Shown: piece by piece, positions 12,901-25,404 of the stretch
Layout: every line of letters begins with the position of its first letter
Position numbering within the stretch: the stretch's first letter is position 1
Assembly: GCA_026874595.1 (NCBI GenBank)
Contig: CM049314.1
Location: forward strand, 75,778,300 to 75,842,299
Length of the DNA: 64,000 nt
Direction of reading: 5' to 3'
Source of the DNA: Sipunculus nudus
Taxonomy: Eukaryota; Annelida; Sipuncula; Golfingiida; Sipunculidae
Notes under the pieces: model-generated
Seen by the model: the letters and a program-made list of their open reading frames with translations, nothing else
Told to the model about the DNA's origin: nothing
The model's database searches: none
Position numbers and translations under genes: made by a program

Positions 12901-13864
12901 AATTATGGTAGGGATTATTCTTGTAAAATATTTAACAAACTGGCTCCAGTGACATCAGTCGAAAAACGTTTCGCAGGTTTATAACTCATAAAGGAAGATA
13001 CAGCAAACTGGCTAAGTTCAGCTTCCCGTAACCAAAATGCACTGAACCAAAACCATTTGAACAAACTTGAATTATCAACATCTGAGGATAATTAATGTGC
13101 AAGATTTAAGAATTTGGCCCAGTGGTTTTTGAGAAGAAGATATTTGTAGCCACTGAGCTAAAATGGGCTGTTATATATGGCATATGATCAAATTCAGCTT
13201 CCAATAACTCAGCCAAAAGTCACTGAAAAGAGACCATTTAAACAAACTTCAGAAAGCACTACCCTAGGATCATTTCTGTGCGATATTAAACATTTTGGCC
13301 ATATGGTTCCAGAGAAGAAGTTTTTTGTAGCCCTCAGTGTGATACAGGCAATGTCGACCCTGTACAAAAAAGGCCGATGCAGGTGGCGCCACCAATACCT
13401 CAATTTCAAATATGACCTATGTGACCAACATTGGCATAAAATTTGGTGATGAAAGCTCCAGCCGTTTCTGAGATTTAAATTTTAATACGCTTTTTTGCAC
13501 AGTTAACAAAGTTCAACCTGCTGAAACTCAGCCAAAAATCTCCAAACTGGAACCATTCGAAATACTTGAGAATAATTGTTCCAGGGATTATTTCTGTGAA
13601 AAATTTTTAACAAATTGGCTGGACAGTTTCGGAGAAGAAGATTTTTAAAGCTTTTCTTGCTTTTTCCCTATAAAATCTAAGAAAATGCAGTTAGAAAAAA
13701 AATAAACAAAATCCGATATAGTTTTATGGATGACTGATTATTTGCAAAAAAATTGGTGATGCTAGCTCCTGCCGTTTTTGAGATAGCTATGGTTAACGTA
13801 CAGACGACGGACGACGCACGACAGACGTCGCCGCACCATCACATAAGCTCACAGGTTCGCTAAA
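9933..13864 (-). mobile_element. HL2 Helitron-like element, copy A, both ends present
   Basis: Low end ACAAGGCCTACAGGCCT (stem AGGCCT/AGGCCT), then GCGAACCTGTG. High end CACAGGTTCGCTAAAA. The 11-bp subTIRs match exactly. The flanks are HL1 unit sequence: removing the copy restores TTTGAAAA joined to ATACAGGTGGC, the normal HL1 unit junction. The body has the 32-bp CTGCACTGAGTGAACTC repeats near 12,030, A-rich conserved blocks, GGTGGCGCCACC at about 13,382 and a GACGACGGACGACGC tract near the high end. An HL5 element is inserted near the low end. Confidence 0.9.
10126..11587 (-). mobile_element. HL5 Helitron-like element, both ends present, four 279-bp units
   Basis: Low end ACTAGGATATGG, hairpin GTAGTCAACAAGTGACTAT, then GTGTATCCTCCAAAA. 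High end TTTTGGCGGATACA. Minus-strand reading therefore ends in a hairpin, a 9-10 base spacer and CTAG followed by T. Four tandem units of about 279 bp have GGTGGCGCCACC (or GGTTGC..) near 10,277, 10,555, 10,834 and 11,111, with a second palindrome half a unit away. It is inserted in HL2 after CACAACACAGAA and before ATGATTGTAGCTGGC. The uninterrupted form of that site is visible near 56,194. Confidence 0.9.
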
Positions 13865-14907
13865 AATACAGGTGGCAACACCAGTCTGCAGGAACTGATG
13901 GAACACCTCTTGATGAATATATATGCCAAAAATCATGACCATCTGTGTTGTAGTTATTGAGATGTTGCAGTTTTTTTTTTTATCAAATTTTCCATTATTC
14001 TGGGGGGGGGGGGGGGTAATTGGGAGCCCCACAGCTCAAAGCATATGGGTATCAGAGACCTTATTTGAGTTTCCATGGAGACTTTTCATGGGTCTCCCTG
14101 TGTGTCAAGAATGAAGATTCTAGGTCCATTCTTTACGATTTGTGCCAAGTTAACAGATGTTCACATTTTTAAAGGTCTAAAAATAGAGAAAACAATTCGT
14201 AAAAAAATCGAAAAATACAGGTTGCGCCACCAGTCTGCAGAAACTGATGAAACATCTCATGATCAATATGTATGCCAAAAATTATGACCATCAGTGATGT
14301 AGTTAATGAGATATTGAAGTTTTTGTATGAATTTTTTTTACTATTCTGGGGGGTACTTTGGGGCCCCATAGCTCAAGGGATTTGGGTAACAGAGACCTAA
14401 TTTCTGGTTTCTATGGAGACTTTTCATAGGTCTCTCACTGTTTCAAGAATGAAGATTCTAGGTCCATTCTTTACGATTTGTGCCCTGTTAACAGATGTTC
14501 ACATTTTTAAAGGTCTCAAAATTAGAGAAAAAAAAAATCGTAAAAAAATGAAAAATACAGGTGGCGCCACCAGTCTGCAGGAACTGATGGAACATCTCAT
14601 GATCAATTTGTATGCCAAAAATCATGACCATCAGTGATGTAGTTAATAAGATATTGAAGTTTTTGTATGAAATTTTAGACCATTCTGGGAGGTACTTTTG
14701 GGCCCAATAGCTCAAAGGATATGGGTAACAGAGACCTAATTTCTGGTTTCCAAGGAGTTTTTCATCGACCTCTCAGAATGTCAAGTTACAAGATTCTGAG
14801 CCCTGCGGTTACGGTTTGTGCCAGGTTAACGGACAGACAGACAGACGGACGACGGACAAAGAGTGATCGCTAAAGCTCAGCATGACTGAAAGTCAGCTGA
14901 GCTAAAA

Positions 14908-15481
14908 ATCAGATCAAGCTGTACAAGGGAAGAATAACATCAAGCTGTACAAGAAAAGAATAAGATCAAGCTGTACAAGAGAAAAATAACATCAAGCTGT
15001 ACAAAAGAAGAATCAGATCAAGCTGATCAAAAGAAAAATAACATCAAGCTGTACAAGAGAAGAATAAGATCAAGTTGTAAAAGTGAAGAATAAGATCAAG
15101 CTGTACAAGGGAAGAATAAGATCAAGCTGTACAAGAGAAAACCAACATCAAGCTGTAAAAGAGAAAAATCAGATCAAGTTGTACAAGAGAAAAATAACAT
15201 CAATCTGTAGCAGAAGAGAAAAATATCAAGCTGTACAAGAGAAAAATAACATCAAGCTGTACAAGAGAAGAATCTGATCAAGCTGATCAAGAGGAAAATA
15301 ACATCAAGCTGTAAAAGAGAAAAATAACATCAAGCTGATCAATAGAAAAAAAAAGGATCAAGCTGTACAAGAGAAGAATAACATCAAGCTAGTCAAGAGA
15401 AAAATAACATCAAACTGTACATGAGAAGAATAAGATCAGGCTGTACAAGAAAAGAATAAGATCAAGCTGTACAAGAGAACA
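14908..15481. repeat. 26-bp minisatellite, right part, about 22 units
   Basis: Tandem ATCAAGCTGTACAAGAGAAG with AATAAG or AATAAC spacers, with scattered variants (GATCAAG for GTACAAG). A 64-codon open frame at 15,083-15,277 merely translates it. Units vary by a few bases, so the array is not freshly homogenised. Confidence 0.95.
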
Positions 15482-15829
15482 AAATAAGAAGTTCAAATAA
15501 TGGCGACAACTTATATGCATATTAAAGTGTTAATGCGAAATGCTCAAAGGTGTCAGGGGACACCCTCTTTAATATTAATAAGCAGGACCAACAGATTATG
15601 AAACTGCAAAAATATTTAATATGAATGCAAATGCACGGTTCCCCTACCAGACTGCTAGACTTTAGCCATATTTTTTTGTAACTTTAATTTAGGAAATAGA
15701 ACAATAACAAAACTATTGAGTTTATGTGAGGATCAATATGAATGAAGTCAATATGATAAGGTTGAAAATCACATACAAATTTCCGACTTTGATTACATTA
15801 AACCTTTCTGAATGGCACATTGCGCGAGA
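15482..15829. other. Unassigned sequence
   Basis: AT-rich with no recognised repeat end or coding region. It may be the remainder of the element whose terminus lies at 8,106. Confidence 0.3.
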
Positions 15830-17176
15830 ACAAGTGGCGCATGGGCCATGATGCTCATCTGAATTCAGGGAACCTTGAACAATGGGTAAATGGGATCCCA
15901 GAAAGCTTAAAAACATGTCTTTTGCTTAAAACCTTAGAAATAGGTTACAGAGACCTTAGTCTACAACCAAGTTGCTACCATTTATGCCCATGTGACTAAT
16001 AGTGTGTTGAATCATTTTTTTTTTTCACAGCTTGCAGAATATAGTGCAGAGTGACGTTATTTCAGGTTTCAGAGAAATTTTTATATGAACATCCCTGGAT
16101 CTTAATCAAATTAAACAAGGGACCCATGGATCACGGCGCTCAGCTGAAGATTGAAAGTTTTGAAAATTGCAAAATATGCAAAATATTCTATTATAATGTT
16201 TTTCATATATAAGCATATGAGAAGCTAAGAGGAAAGAGGCCCTTCTACTTGGTTATAGTAAAGTTCTAAATATATGATTGCAAAACTAATACTCTAACAA
16301 GAATGTCATGAAGAAAAACAGTAAAGGGTTTGAGATACTGTGATGCATATGAAAAATTTACAGATGGACAGCCAAGTGGACAAAAGGGACTAATAACTTT
16401 ATTTCACTTTAAAGAGAATATGCATTTAAGTTTATATAAAAGCCCATTTTTTTTAGCATATCCTCTTTTTCCATTAATCGTTTTATCAGATTCATTTTTT
16501 TTATTTACAAGTTTTATAAATTTGTAATAAAAAAAATCTGAAAATATAAGTTAAAATATCAATATTCTAAGTTACAGCTATATATTTCTTGGCACCGCAG
16601 GTGCCATAGTATCCCCAGATAATTACCCCCAGCCCTTGATAAGATGCATCTTACCTGTAAGTCTGGTGACTGTACCAATACTTTGTTTTTGAGTTATTGC
16701 CATAATTTCATTTTAACATTATCGCTGCTGTGACCTTGAAAAAAAATGTATCAAGGTCATCCATGTTCAAATTTGACCTAGCCGTTGATAAGATGCATTA
16801 AATTTTGGATTCGTAGGTCCAACGATTTTAAAACATGCCCTGTTAACGGCCGGTCGGCCAGACAGACGACGGACAAAGGACCATGACTATAGCTCAGATT
16901 ACTTATAGTCGGCTGAGCTAAAAATTCTAGGTCCAACTGTAACCAATAATGCATATTTGTCTTATATTGAGCTCAAATCATGTTCTCTCACATACCTTGC
17001 TGGATAAAGGTCACTCTGACCTAATTTCAATTTCACAAGGATATTTGCCCAAGACCTCCAAGCATGTACAGTGAGTAGATTATAGGTCTAACGGTTACGG
17101 TTTGTTCCCTATTAACTACCAGGCTACTTCATTTGAAGGTCTCAAATATAGACAAAAAAATGGATAAAAAAATAAA
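15830..17176 (-). mobile_element. HL1 element fragment, hairpin end plus partial body
   Basis: Starts ACAAGTGGCGCATGGGCCATGA then GCTCATCTGAATTC, an HL1 terminus in which the stem has changed from TGAC/GTCA to TGGC/GCCA, so pairing is kept. HL1 body follows, interrupted by another element at 16,115-16,924, and the text resumes with ATTCTAGGTCCAACTGT. It runs up to the next HL1 terminus at 17,177. The remainder is not recognised. Confidence 0.7.
16115..16924 (-). mobile_element. HL1c element (HL1 subfamily), both ends present
   Basis: Low end ACAAGGGACCCATGGATC and GCTCAGCTGAAG. High end AGCTCAGATTACTTATAGT followed by CGGCTGAGCTAAAA, preceded by GACAGACGACGGACAAAGG. The first 400 bp match the element at 42,319. 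Inserted in HL1 body: the flanks GATCTTAATCAAATTA and ATTCTAGGTCC join into a normal HL1 body sequence. It has no 340-bp array, so HL1c is a short relative sharing only the ends. Confidence 0.8.
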
Positions 17177-17596
17177 ACAAGTGACCCATGGATCATGACG
17201 CTCAGCCGACTGACATGTTGACAATATGTCCTTGGCAACTAATTAAGATATGAAGGTGCCATCATCGTTCATGCATATTAGCTTCAGTTCATCAAGACCC
17301 TTAGGCACACATAATTTTGATGACAATCAAACCAGTCTTTCCTGAGTAATCTGACATTTTGTGTATATTTTGCATTATTTCTTGGTTGCTCAAACATACC
17401 CCGAAACACTGAGAATATAGGGCACTGTGACCCAAATTTAGGTTTTTGGGGAGAACTTTTGAGGAAATCTCAGGATTTCAAGTAAGAAGATTCTGGGCCC
17501 ACGGTTATGATTTGTGCCCTACTTTGGAATCAAATTTTCAATTATTCTAGGGGGTGCTTATAAGCCCCATAGCTGGGAGAATATGAGTAACAGAGA

Positions 17597-17916
17597 CAGG
17601 GTTCCCATTCAAAACCTGAGTATGGATTTAAGAACCTTTTACGGACTTTTAAGGACCATATCCTTCAGATTTCATGGACCAATCTGGTTAATTTGATGAA
17701 TTTGCAGAGCAGGGTTCTTTTGAAATACCAATCACTCATGGTTGACTTTGTAAGACTTATTTTTGGTGAAAAAAATACCATTTACTCATGGTTGCTATAG
17801 AGAAAAAATATGACTAGATACTTTATTTAGATAGGTCTTAATTATATTTGTTTTTTCAACTCATCCAAATTACATATGACACTGATAAATAAAGAGGCCT
17901 CGTTTTTATTTATATG

Positions 17917-17969
<53 letters not shown>

Positions 17970-19954
17970 TGCCGGTTGTTGCCATATACTTGTATAGATA
18001 TGTCATTACGTTTGGAGTTCATTCCCGTATATAATACATGGCTAAGCTTGCATCTTTTTATTAATTAAATCAGTCCAGTAAATTTACCGATCTATAAACA
18101 GCGTTTAGCCATAAACCCGTAATGTTGTGACTCGACTGCATGAAACGCTTCCAGCCCCTCGATCGCCTGGCCCCATTTTCCCCCGAGCAACCTCAATTTC
18201 CCGCCAAAATCAAAGACCACGTGCACCCCCAGTCGCCACGGTCAAGTACAAACTTTTGGATAACTTCCTTTGATCGAGTTCACTGAATATACGCGAAAAG
18301 CAAGGCAGTGGCAAATTTGATACGATGAAATAATTGCTGATGCTCTATTGTGAGGTTGCAAGCCGCGAGAGTGACCAATTTCCACTTTGAAACCCTTGGA
18401 TATCCTGCTGTATAAGCACGACCTACTGCAAGACTGCAGGTGTACCCGCCAAAGAGGGAGGCATTTCTAAAGAGAGCAGGCGAACTTTGACGTTCAAAAA
18501 TTTAAGTGAATACGCTTGGAAAAATGCATAAGGATGACACTGACATCGTTTAAAGAGCAGACGGTAATACGTGGCCAAAACAAGTTCCGAAATGCAACAG
18601 CAATATGATAAGAATTAATTGACGATCGACATAATACAATTCTTTATACACAGTATTCGGTGATATACAACCTAGTCCTACCATTACCGACACCGATGTA
18701 CACTCCACCCTGGTTGCATACGCGGCCACAGTATGTATTTCAGAACTTTCATATTCGAATCCATTTTATAGTCCTACAGAAATTAAACGAGCATCTGCTT
18801 AGCCTCTATAGCCCGCTATTTTAACGCAAAACATTTAAAGCGCAGACTTATATAAATAGCTATCTGTAAGCTTGCCGATCTATCTACGAAATTGTAACAC
18901 CTCTGAATTTTCCCCCGCTCCACTTTTCCGAAGCAGGCATAAAGTTTAATGCCATAAATTTGACAAATTTTTATTCATTCATGTAACTGATTTAACAGTC
19001 ATCCATTAATTTAATTAACTATGAATTATACAATGGTCATATGAGCCCGAAAAATGTCCTTGACCACAAAGGAGGCAAATATGTCAATGTAATATTGCAC
19101 AAGACTGTCCACTTAATATATTCAAATTTAAGAACTAGAGAGACCAACTTTCAAAACTCGTATCAAATCCTATTCGATGTCTTCCTGGAACAATTCAGCT
19201 CATCAGTGTGTCGATGTATGCAGAAGGAGCCTTAATTAGAGTTCCAGAAAACGCACGTCAGTCGAATATAAACATCAATATTTAGTTCAACTTCAAATTT
19301 CAAGCACGTTTCCAAATATATACCTATCATGCCTTCAAGTACCTTTAACGGTACGGGCCCTGCTATATCCTTATAAGAGTCAAGCAAAATAATTAACTTT
19401 TTAACTTAAAAGTGTTGTCAATATTCATACATTAACCTGCATAGGATACTTGAAACTGAAAAAAAGACAATTGATATTTAAGGACGAAATGCTTTCAGGT
19501 TTAAGTCAGAGTCTCTGGAATTTTATCTACTTAATTTGTATGTCGACAAACACAGAGCTTAGCGGGATCGTAGGCGCGTCGTTACTTTCAGTTCCCAACA
19601 AAGTTAATGAGCTCCGCCGACATGCAGAAACTGCAGAGGTTACATGATTTCGGAAAAGGGTACAGCAGAGGGAAATAATAAATTACTGCTCTTGTGGTGG
19701 GCCTATGGAATAGGCTAATAATCTGAAACTATTGGTAGATTACAACTCGCGGCCGTACAGTCCGACTATTAACTTTTCAAATAACTTTATTCATCATTCA
19801 CATGTGATAAACGTAATAGTGCAATCTGGCAAAATTTAAGGACTTTTATGGACCTCTGGCAATATTTCTGAAAATTATGGATATCTAAGTACTTAAATTC
19901 TGCAGTTTTGAATTCCTGGACTTTCTTGGTTTTTAAGGGCACGTACGTACCCTG
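17597..19954. mobile_element. DNA transposon with CAGGGT ends and 5-bp target duplication
   Basis: Starts CAGGGTTCCC and ends GTACGTACCCTG, flanked on both sides by AGAGA (17,592-17,596 and 19,955-19,959). Removing it and one AGAGA restores GTAACAGAGACCTAA, the conserved HL1 sequence, so this is a documented insertion into HL1. Termini beyond the first six bases do not match each other well, so the inverted repeats are short. The interior has a (TA)n tract, a GC-richer block near 18,100-18,450 and no recognised transposase. It is probably non-autonomous. The superfamily is not assigned. A second element at 39,515 shares the ends and the 5-bp duplication. Confidence 0.75.
17920..17967. repeat. 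(TA)n microsatellite
   Basis: About 24 TA dinucleotides, inside the CAGGG-ended transposon. Confidence 0.95.
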
Positions 19955-20200
19955 AGAGACCTAAGGTCAGGTTTCCAAGGATATTTTTCACAGATTTCGC
20001 TGGATGTCAAGTCAAACGATTCTAGGAGCAAAAGGCATGATTTGTGCCCTGTTAACAGATGACCACTGCTTTAAAGGTCGCAAGAAGAGAGGGAAAAAAA
20101 AACAGTAGAAAAAAATCCATGTGGTACCATCAGTCAGCGTCAATGCAAAGAATCCTGGTGATGAATGCATTAGTTGTTCAGATACTTGACCTTTTGTTAA

Positions 20201-23200
20201 ACAAGGCCTACAGGCCTAATGCGAACCTCTGCATTGGGAAATACACCAGGTATAATGCTTCAATGCTGGACCATGAATTCTCATGTATATGAACAATGCA
20301 GGTACTAAACATTTTGAATAAGAAACAATTACACAAATATCACTGCTGAAATTCTGGCATGGGTGCACACAACACAACCAGGGACTCATGGGTCTCAACG
20401 CTCAGTTGAATTTGTCTATAAGGATATTTTGAAAGAAATTTTTCAGAACGACAGTCCTGTGACCTTAAACAATGACCTTGTGACCAAAAAATCTTAGAAC
20501 TTAATATCCTTGAACTTGCAGCAATAGGACTATTGTAACAATCTTTTAAAAAGTGACCTTGACCAGATAACCAAAAATTCTACAGGTTTCCTCACTTTGG
20601 GCAAATAAGCCATTTGTGAACGTTGGAAAATTCAGGATGAAAAGTTTGATTTACAGTGCATGCACAATCTTTTTAAAGATGTGGCTTCTGTGACCTTCAA
20701 CTCAGATCGCTGAACCCTGAAAATCAAAATGAATTTACATATGTGGTTGGTCATTATTAAATCAAGTTTGAAGCCAGTCTGTCTTTCCAAAGCAGAAATA
20801 TCATCCATAAACTAATTTGTGAATGGATGGGCCCTGTGACCTTGACCATTGACCTATGACCCAAAAATCAAACAGAATCTTCCCCTAGTGGCAGGTTAGC
20901 AATATCTTGAAAATGGAAGGTTTGCGATGATAGTTTTGCTTCAAATGTATACACATTCCTTTTAAAGAAATGGGTCCTGTGACGTGGTCCTTTGACCGTT
21001 GGACCCCAAAATCAACATGGTTCTTACTTTAGGGGTAGGCCATTTATAAGTTAAGTTTAAAACCAATATATCAAACTTAACTGGAGTTATCATCTGGAAA
21101 CTAATTTGTGTGGATGGACGGATTGACAGACAGACAGACATACAAACAGACAGACTGACAGACAGGGTGATTAGTATAGGGCATCCACTTGTGATCAATA
21201 AACACACCTGGTTTAGGACACCAGATGTAATGACAGTTGAGAAACTGACATGACTGTTGTCATTTTATAGTAAATAAATAGAAAAATATTTGTTGAAATA
21301 GGAAAAAATATAGGTGGTGCCACAACGTTTCAGGAACTGACAAAACTAGTCAAGGTTAAAATTCAAGGCAATATTCATGACAAACCATGCATTAATTATC
21401 AAGATATTAGAGTTTTTGTTTCAAATTTTTTACTATTCTGGGGGTACTTTCAAGCCCCATAGCTCGAAGGAAAAAGGTTGCAGTGACCTTATTTCAGGTT
21501 TCCAAGGAAATTTTTAATTGACCTCCCTGGATGTTCATTTAGAAGTTTCTAGGACCAGCTGTTACGATTTGTGCCCTGTTAACGGAGGGACGAACATCCA
21601 GACGGATGACGGACAAAGCGCCATTCCTATACCTCAGTTGACTTACAGTTGGCTGAGCTAAAAATGATTTTAGCTGGCACCACCAGTATTGTATACAACA
21701 AAGCTACCACAGATATATACATATGCCCAAGTTCAGACTGATATATCAAACCCCTCCTGAGAAATAAGCAGGGACACACACTGTGCAAAAAATTATTGTA
21801 GGTGGCACCACCAGTCTTGTATACGACAAGTATACGATAATTAAAATACGATAGGTATAAATATGCCCAATTTCAGGATGAAATATCATCAATTATTGAT
21901 ATAATTAACTATGATTAACTATTGATATAATTCCTCAATAGAAATAAGCAGGCACAAAAGTCACACACTGTGCAAATGTCATTGTAGGTGGTGACACCTG
22001 TCTTGTGAACAAGAAACCCATCAAAGACCAATAGACAGGTCAGAATATTAGGCCAATACATCAAACTTACCTAAGTCTGATGCATGGGGCTGATCATGTT
22101 AGGTGAGAAAGGCAGTTGCCCCGAGTGAACTATGACAAATTTGCTAGCTCAGGCTACTACACTGAGTGGACTCATGACCTGCACCTGGCTAGACTGGGTG
22201 AACTTTTGACCTGTACCTGGCTGCACTGAGTGAACTCTTGACCTGTTGCCTAATCTCATACAGTTGGCAGTCTGCCAAAGCTATAAATAGATTGGCTCCA
22301 CATGCAGCCCTGAGGGGCATGACACCCATGAGATGATCACATGCTGCCGATGAGGTGACCACATGCTGCCCATGAGGTGTTCACATGTCACCCATGAGGG
22401 GATCACATGCCTTGTGCTTGGCTGCACTGACTGAACTCTTGACCTTTATCTGGCTGCACTGAATGAACTTTTGATCTATTGCCAAATCTGAAACAGTTGG
22501 CAGTTTCTTAACCTATTTAAATATACAGACATGATCTTGGCCTGTTGGCAAATCTGTTTACACATACTGAGAGACTTTGGCTAAAATGCTTTTTTTCAAG
22601 CTGAAATATTCATCAACTTTTTTTTTATTCAAAATATCTAGAATAATCAAAGATTCAGGTCTTTCATTGTTAAAGGTCCAATAATTCTACCAAAAATCAT
22701 TCAAGTAACCTTGAACAAAGGCCACCTAAGAATAATGTTTGTGCCATGGAACAGAAGTTATAATTGAAACAATAATTTTGTAGAAGAACAGTTTTGCAGA
22801 TCTCAGTTTGAGTTAGAAATAATAATGGCCATAAGACCAATTAAGTTTTTCTGATATGATTGAAAGAACCATGTCCTATGATAATTCTTTTGAAATATTG
22901 AACGATTCAACTTGACAGTTTTATCATAAACATTTTAAGCTGAAAGAGGCTAAAATTATGAGGTTTTTGCCCATAAAAAAACAGTTCAATATAGGTGGCA
23001 CATCAAATCTGCAACTTCAAATATGAGTCATGTGAACAACATTTGCACTGGCATAAAATTTGGTGATGATAACTCTGGCCGTTTTTGAGATTGTCATTTT
23101 AGTATGCTTTTTAGACAGATAACAAGGTTCAACTTCCTGTAATTCGGCCAAAAATCACCGAACTTAAACTTGAACCATTTGAACAAACTTGAGAGAAATG

Positions 23201-24627
23201 GGATAAAAGAATATTTTTGTGAAATATTGAACAAATTGGCTTGACTGTTTCAGAGGAGAAGATTTAAAAGGTTTTTTTTAGCTTTTTCTCTATAAAATCT
23301 AAGAAAATGTCAATTTTTTCAGATGGCTAATTTTTTGCATTAAATTTCATGATGCTAGCTCCACTCATTTTCGAAATAGTATGGGTTTACGATACCTGTG
23401 ATTGTAAACATTGCCTGGCATGAGAAATATCTAAAATCATAAATCTACATTTTTTAAAAAGTTTTTAAAAAACATTCTTGTCAATATTAACCAAAGATAA
23501 CCTGAAATCTTAATGTCGGGAGCATGATGTAACGGATGCTGATAAACTGGTTCCAGGCCAGATGTATCTGCTTCACACAACTAACATATATGGTATAATG
23601 ACTCAATTCAATCTTTATTATTCATTAAAAATTCATTCTTTGGAACCATAAAAGACAATTATTATCAGAATTATTCAGGGGATTATTCTTGTAAAATATT
23701 AAACAAATTGGCCTCAGTGGCTTCAATTAAGAAACGTTTTGCAGGTTTATAACTCATATGGGAAAATAAAGCAAAATGGCTAAGTTCAGCTTTCAATAAC
23801 TCAGCCAAAAATCACTGAACCGAAACCATTTGAACAAACTTAAATTATCAACATCTAAGGATAATTAATGTGTGAGATTTAAGAATTTGGCCCAGTGGTT
23901 TTTGAGAAGAAGATCTTTGTAGCCACTTAGCTAAAATGGGCTGTTATGGCATATGACTAAATTCAGCTTCCCTTAACTCAGCCAAAATTCACTGAAGTGA
24001 GACCATTTGAACAAACTTCAGAAAGCACTACCCTTGGATCATTTTTTTGCGATATTAAACAATTTGGCCAAATGATTTCAGAGAAGAAGTTTTTTTGTAG
24101 CTGTCAGTATGATACGGGCACTGATGACCCCCGTTCAAAAAAGGCCGATGCAGGTGGCGCCACCAATACCTCAATTTCAGACATGACTCATGTGACCAAC
24201 ATTGGCATAAAATTTGGTGATGACAGCTCCAGCCGTTTCTGAGATTGTAATTTTAGTATGCTTTTTTGGACAGATGACTAAGTTCAACTAGCTGTAACTC
24301 GGCCAAAAATCACCGAACTTAAACCATTCGAAAAAACTTGATAGAGATTGTTCCAGGGATCATTTTTGTGTAATATTGGACAATTTGGCTGAACAGTTTC
24401 GGAGAAGAAGATTTTTAAAGCTTTTTTTAGCCTTTTCTCTATAAACTCTACAAGAATGCAGTTAGGCAAAAAATAAGCAAAATCCGATGGAGTTTTTTAG
24501 ATGACTAATTTTTGCAGAAAATTTTTTATGCTAACTCTTGCCGTTTTCAAGATAGTATGGGTTAACGTACAGATGACGGACGCCGGACGACGCCACACCA
24601 TCCCATAAGCTCACAGGTTCGCTAAAA
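20201..24627 (-). mobile_element. HL2 Helitron-like element, copy B, both ends present
   Basis: Low end ACAAGGCCTACAGGCCT then GCGAACCTCTGCATT. High end GCTCACAGGTTCGCTAAAA. It contains an HL1-variant insertion at 20,377-21,663, a 22-bp minisatellite of CCCATGAGGTGATCACATG type at about 22,310-22,410, the 32-bp repeats near 22,150-22,250, and the conserved array region near 23,780-24,000. The flanks are HL1: CTTGACCTTTTGTTA joins TTTCTACTATTCTGGGG. This insertion is not next to the GGTGGC palindrome, unlike most. Confidence 0.85.
20377..21663 (-). mobile_element. HL1-variant element nested in HL2 copy B
   Basis: Low end ACCAGGGACTCATGGGTCTC then GCTCAGTTGA. High end CCTCAGTTGACTTACAGTT, GGCTGAGCTAAA. 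Its first 800 bp match the variant at 1,416-2,181, and its last 350 bp are one HL1 unit starting with GGTGGTGCCAC near 21,314. It sits between CACACAACACAA and ATGATTTTAGCTGGC, the same site in HL2 that HL5 used at 10,126. Confidence 0.75.
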
Positions 24628-25404
24628 AATTTCTACTATTCTGGGGGGTTTTCTGAGCCCCACAGCTTGGAAAATATTGGTGACGGAGACCTAATATAGG
24701 TTTCCAAGAAGACTTTTTATGGGCCTCCCTGCATACCTAGATAAAAGATTCTAGGTTCAGTCATTACCATTTGTGCCCTGTTAAAACATGACCACACCAA
24801 TAAAGATCTAAAAAAAAAAACAGAAAAAAAATCGTAAAAAATAAAAATATATAGGTGGCACCAGTCTGAAGAAACTAATGAAACATTAAATGACCAATAT
24901 CCTTCGAATGATTAATGGTGATCAATGCATTGGTCGTTCAGATACTTGAGCTTTTGTATCAAATTTTTCATTATTCTAGGGGTAACTTCTGAGCCCCATA
25001 GCATGCAGAATATCAGCGACAGAGAACTTTTTTCCTCAGGACACTTTTCATGTGCCTCCCTTTATGTCAAGATACAAGATTCTAGGTTGTCATTCCAGTT
25101 TGTGCCCTGTTAACAGATGACCACATCTTTAAAGGTATCAAAAACTGAAAGAAAATTGTTAAAAAAAAATAAACAAGGCCTAGAGGCCTAATGCGAACCT
25201 GTGCATTGGGAAATACAGCAGGTATAATGCTTCAATGCTGGACCATTACTTCTCATATAATGAACAATGCACGTACTAAATATTATGAATAAGAAACAAT
25301 TACACAAACATCACTGCTGAATTCTGGCATGGGTGCACACAACAAAAAAATGATTGTAACTGGCACCACCAGTCTTGTATACAACAAAGCTATCAGAGAT
25401 TTTT

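Larger units (their letters stand above)
8403..14907 (-). mobile_element. HL1 Helitron-like element, both ends present, interrupted
   Basis: Low end ACAAGTGACCCATGGGTC holds a perfect 12-bp palindrome and is followed by GCTCAGCTGACTG. The high end shows GACAGACGGACGACGGACAAAG, a hairpin and CAGTCAGCTGAGCTAAAA, so the 13-bp subTIRs match perfectly. Between them lie HL1 units of about 340 bp starting near 8,583, 8,921, 9,260, 9,602, 13,870, 14,219 and 14,559. The element sits in the 26-bp minisatellite with no target duplication (GAGAA joined to AATCAGATC reproduces the array). An HL2 element interrupts it. No transposase is encoded. Class inferred from structure. Confidence 0.85.

Noticed and set aside
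14002-14016. G and C homopolymer tracts as regulatory signals
   Set aside because: Those in HL1 occur at one fixed unit position with variable length, which fits slippage. No promoter evidence goes with them.
15083-15277. 64-codon open frame with repeated KLYK words
   Set aside because: It is only the translation of the 26-bp minisatellite. The period of the protein repeat equals that of the DNA repeat.
19450-19647. Forward open frame of 65 codons inside the CAGGG transposon
   Set aside because: No transposase motif or other family recognised. Length is within chance for this composition.
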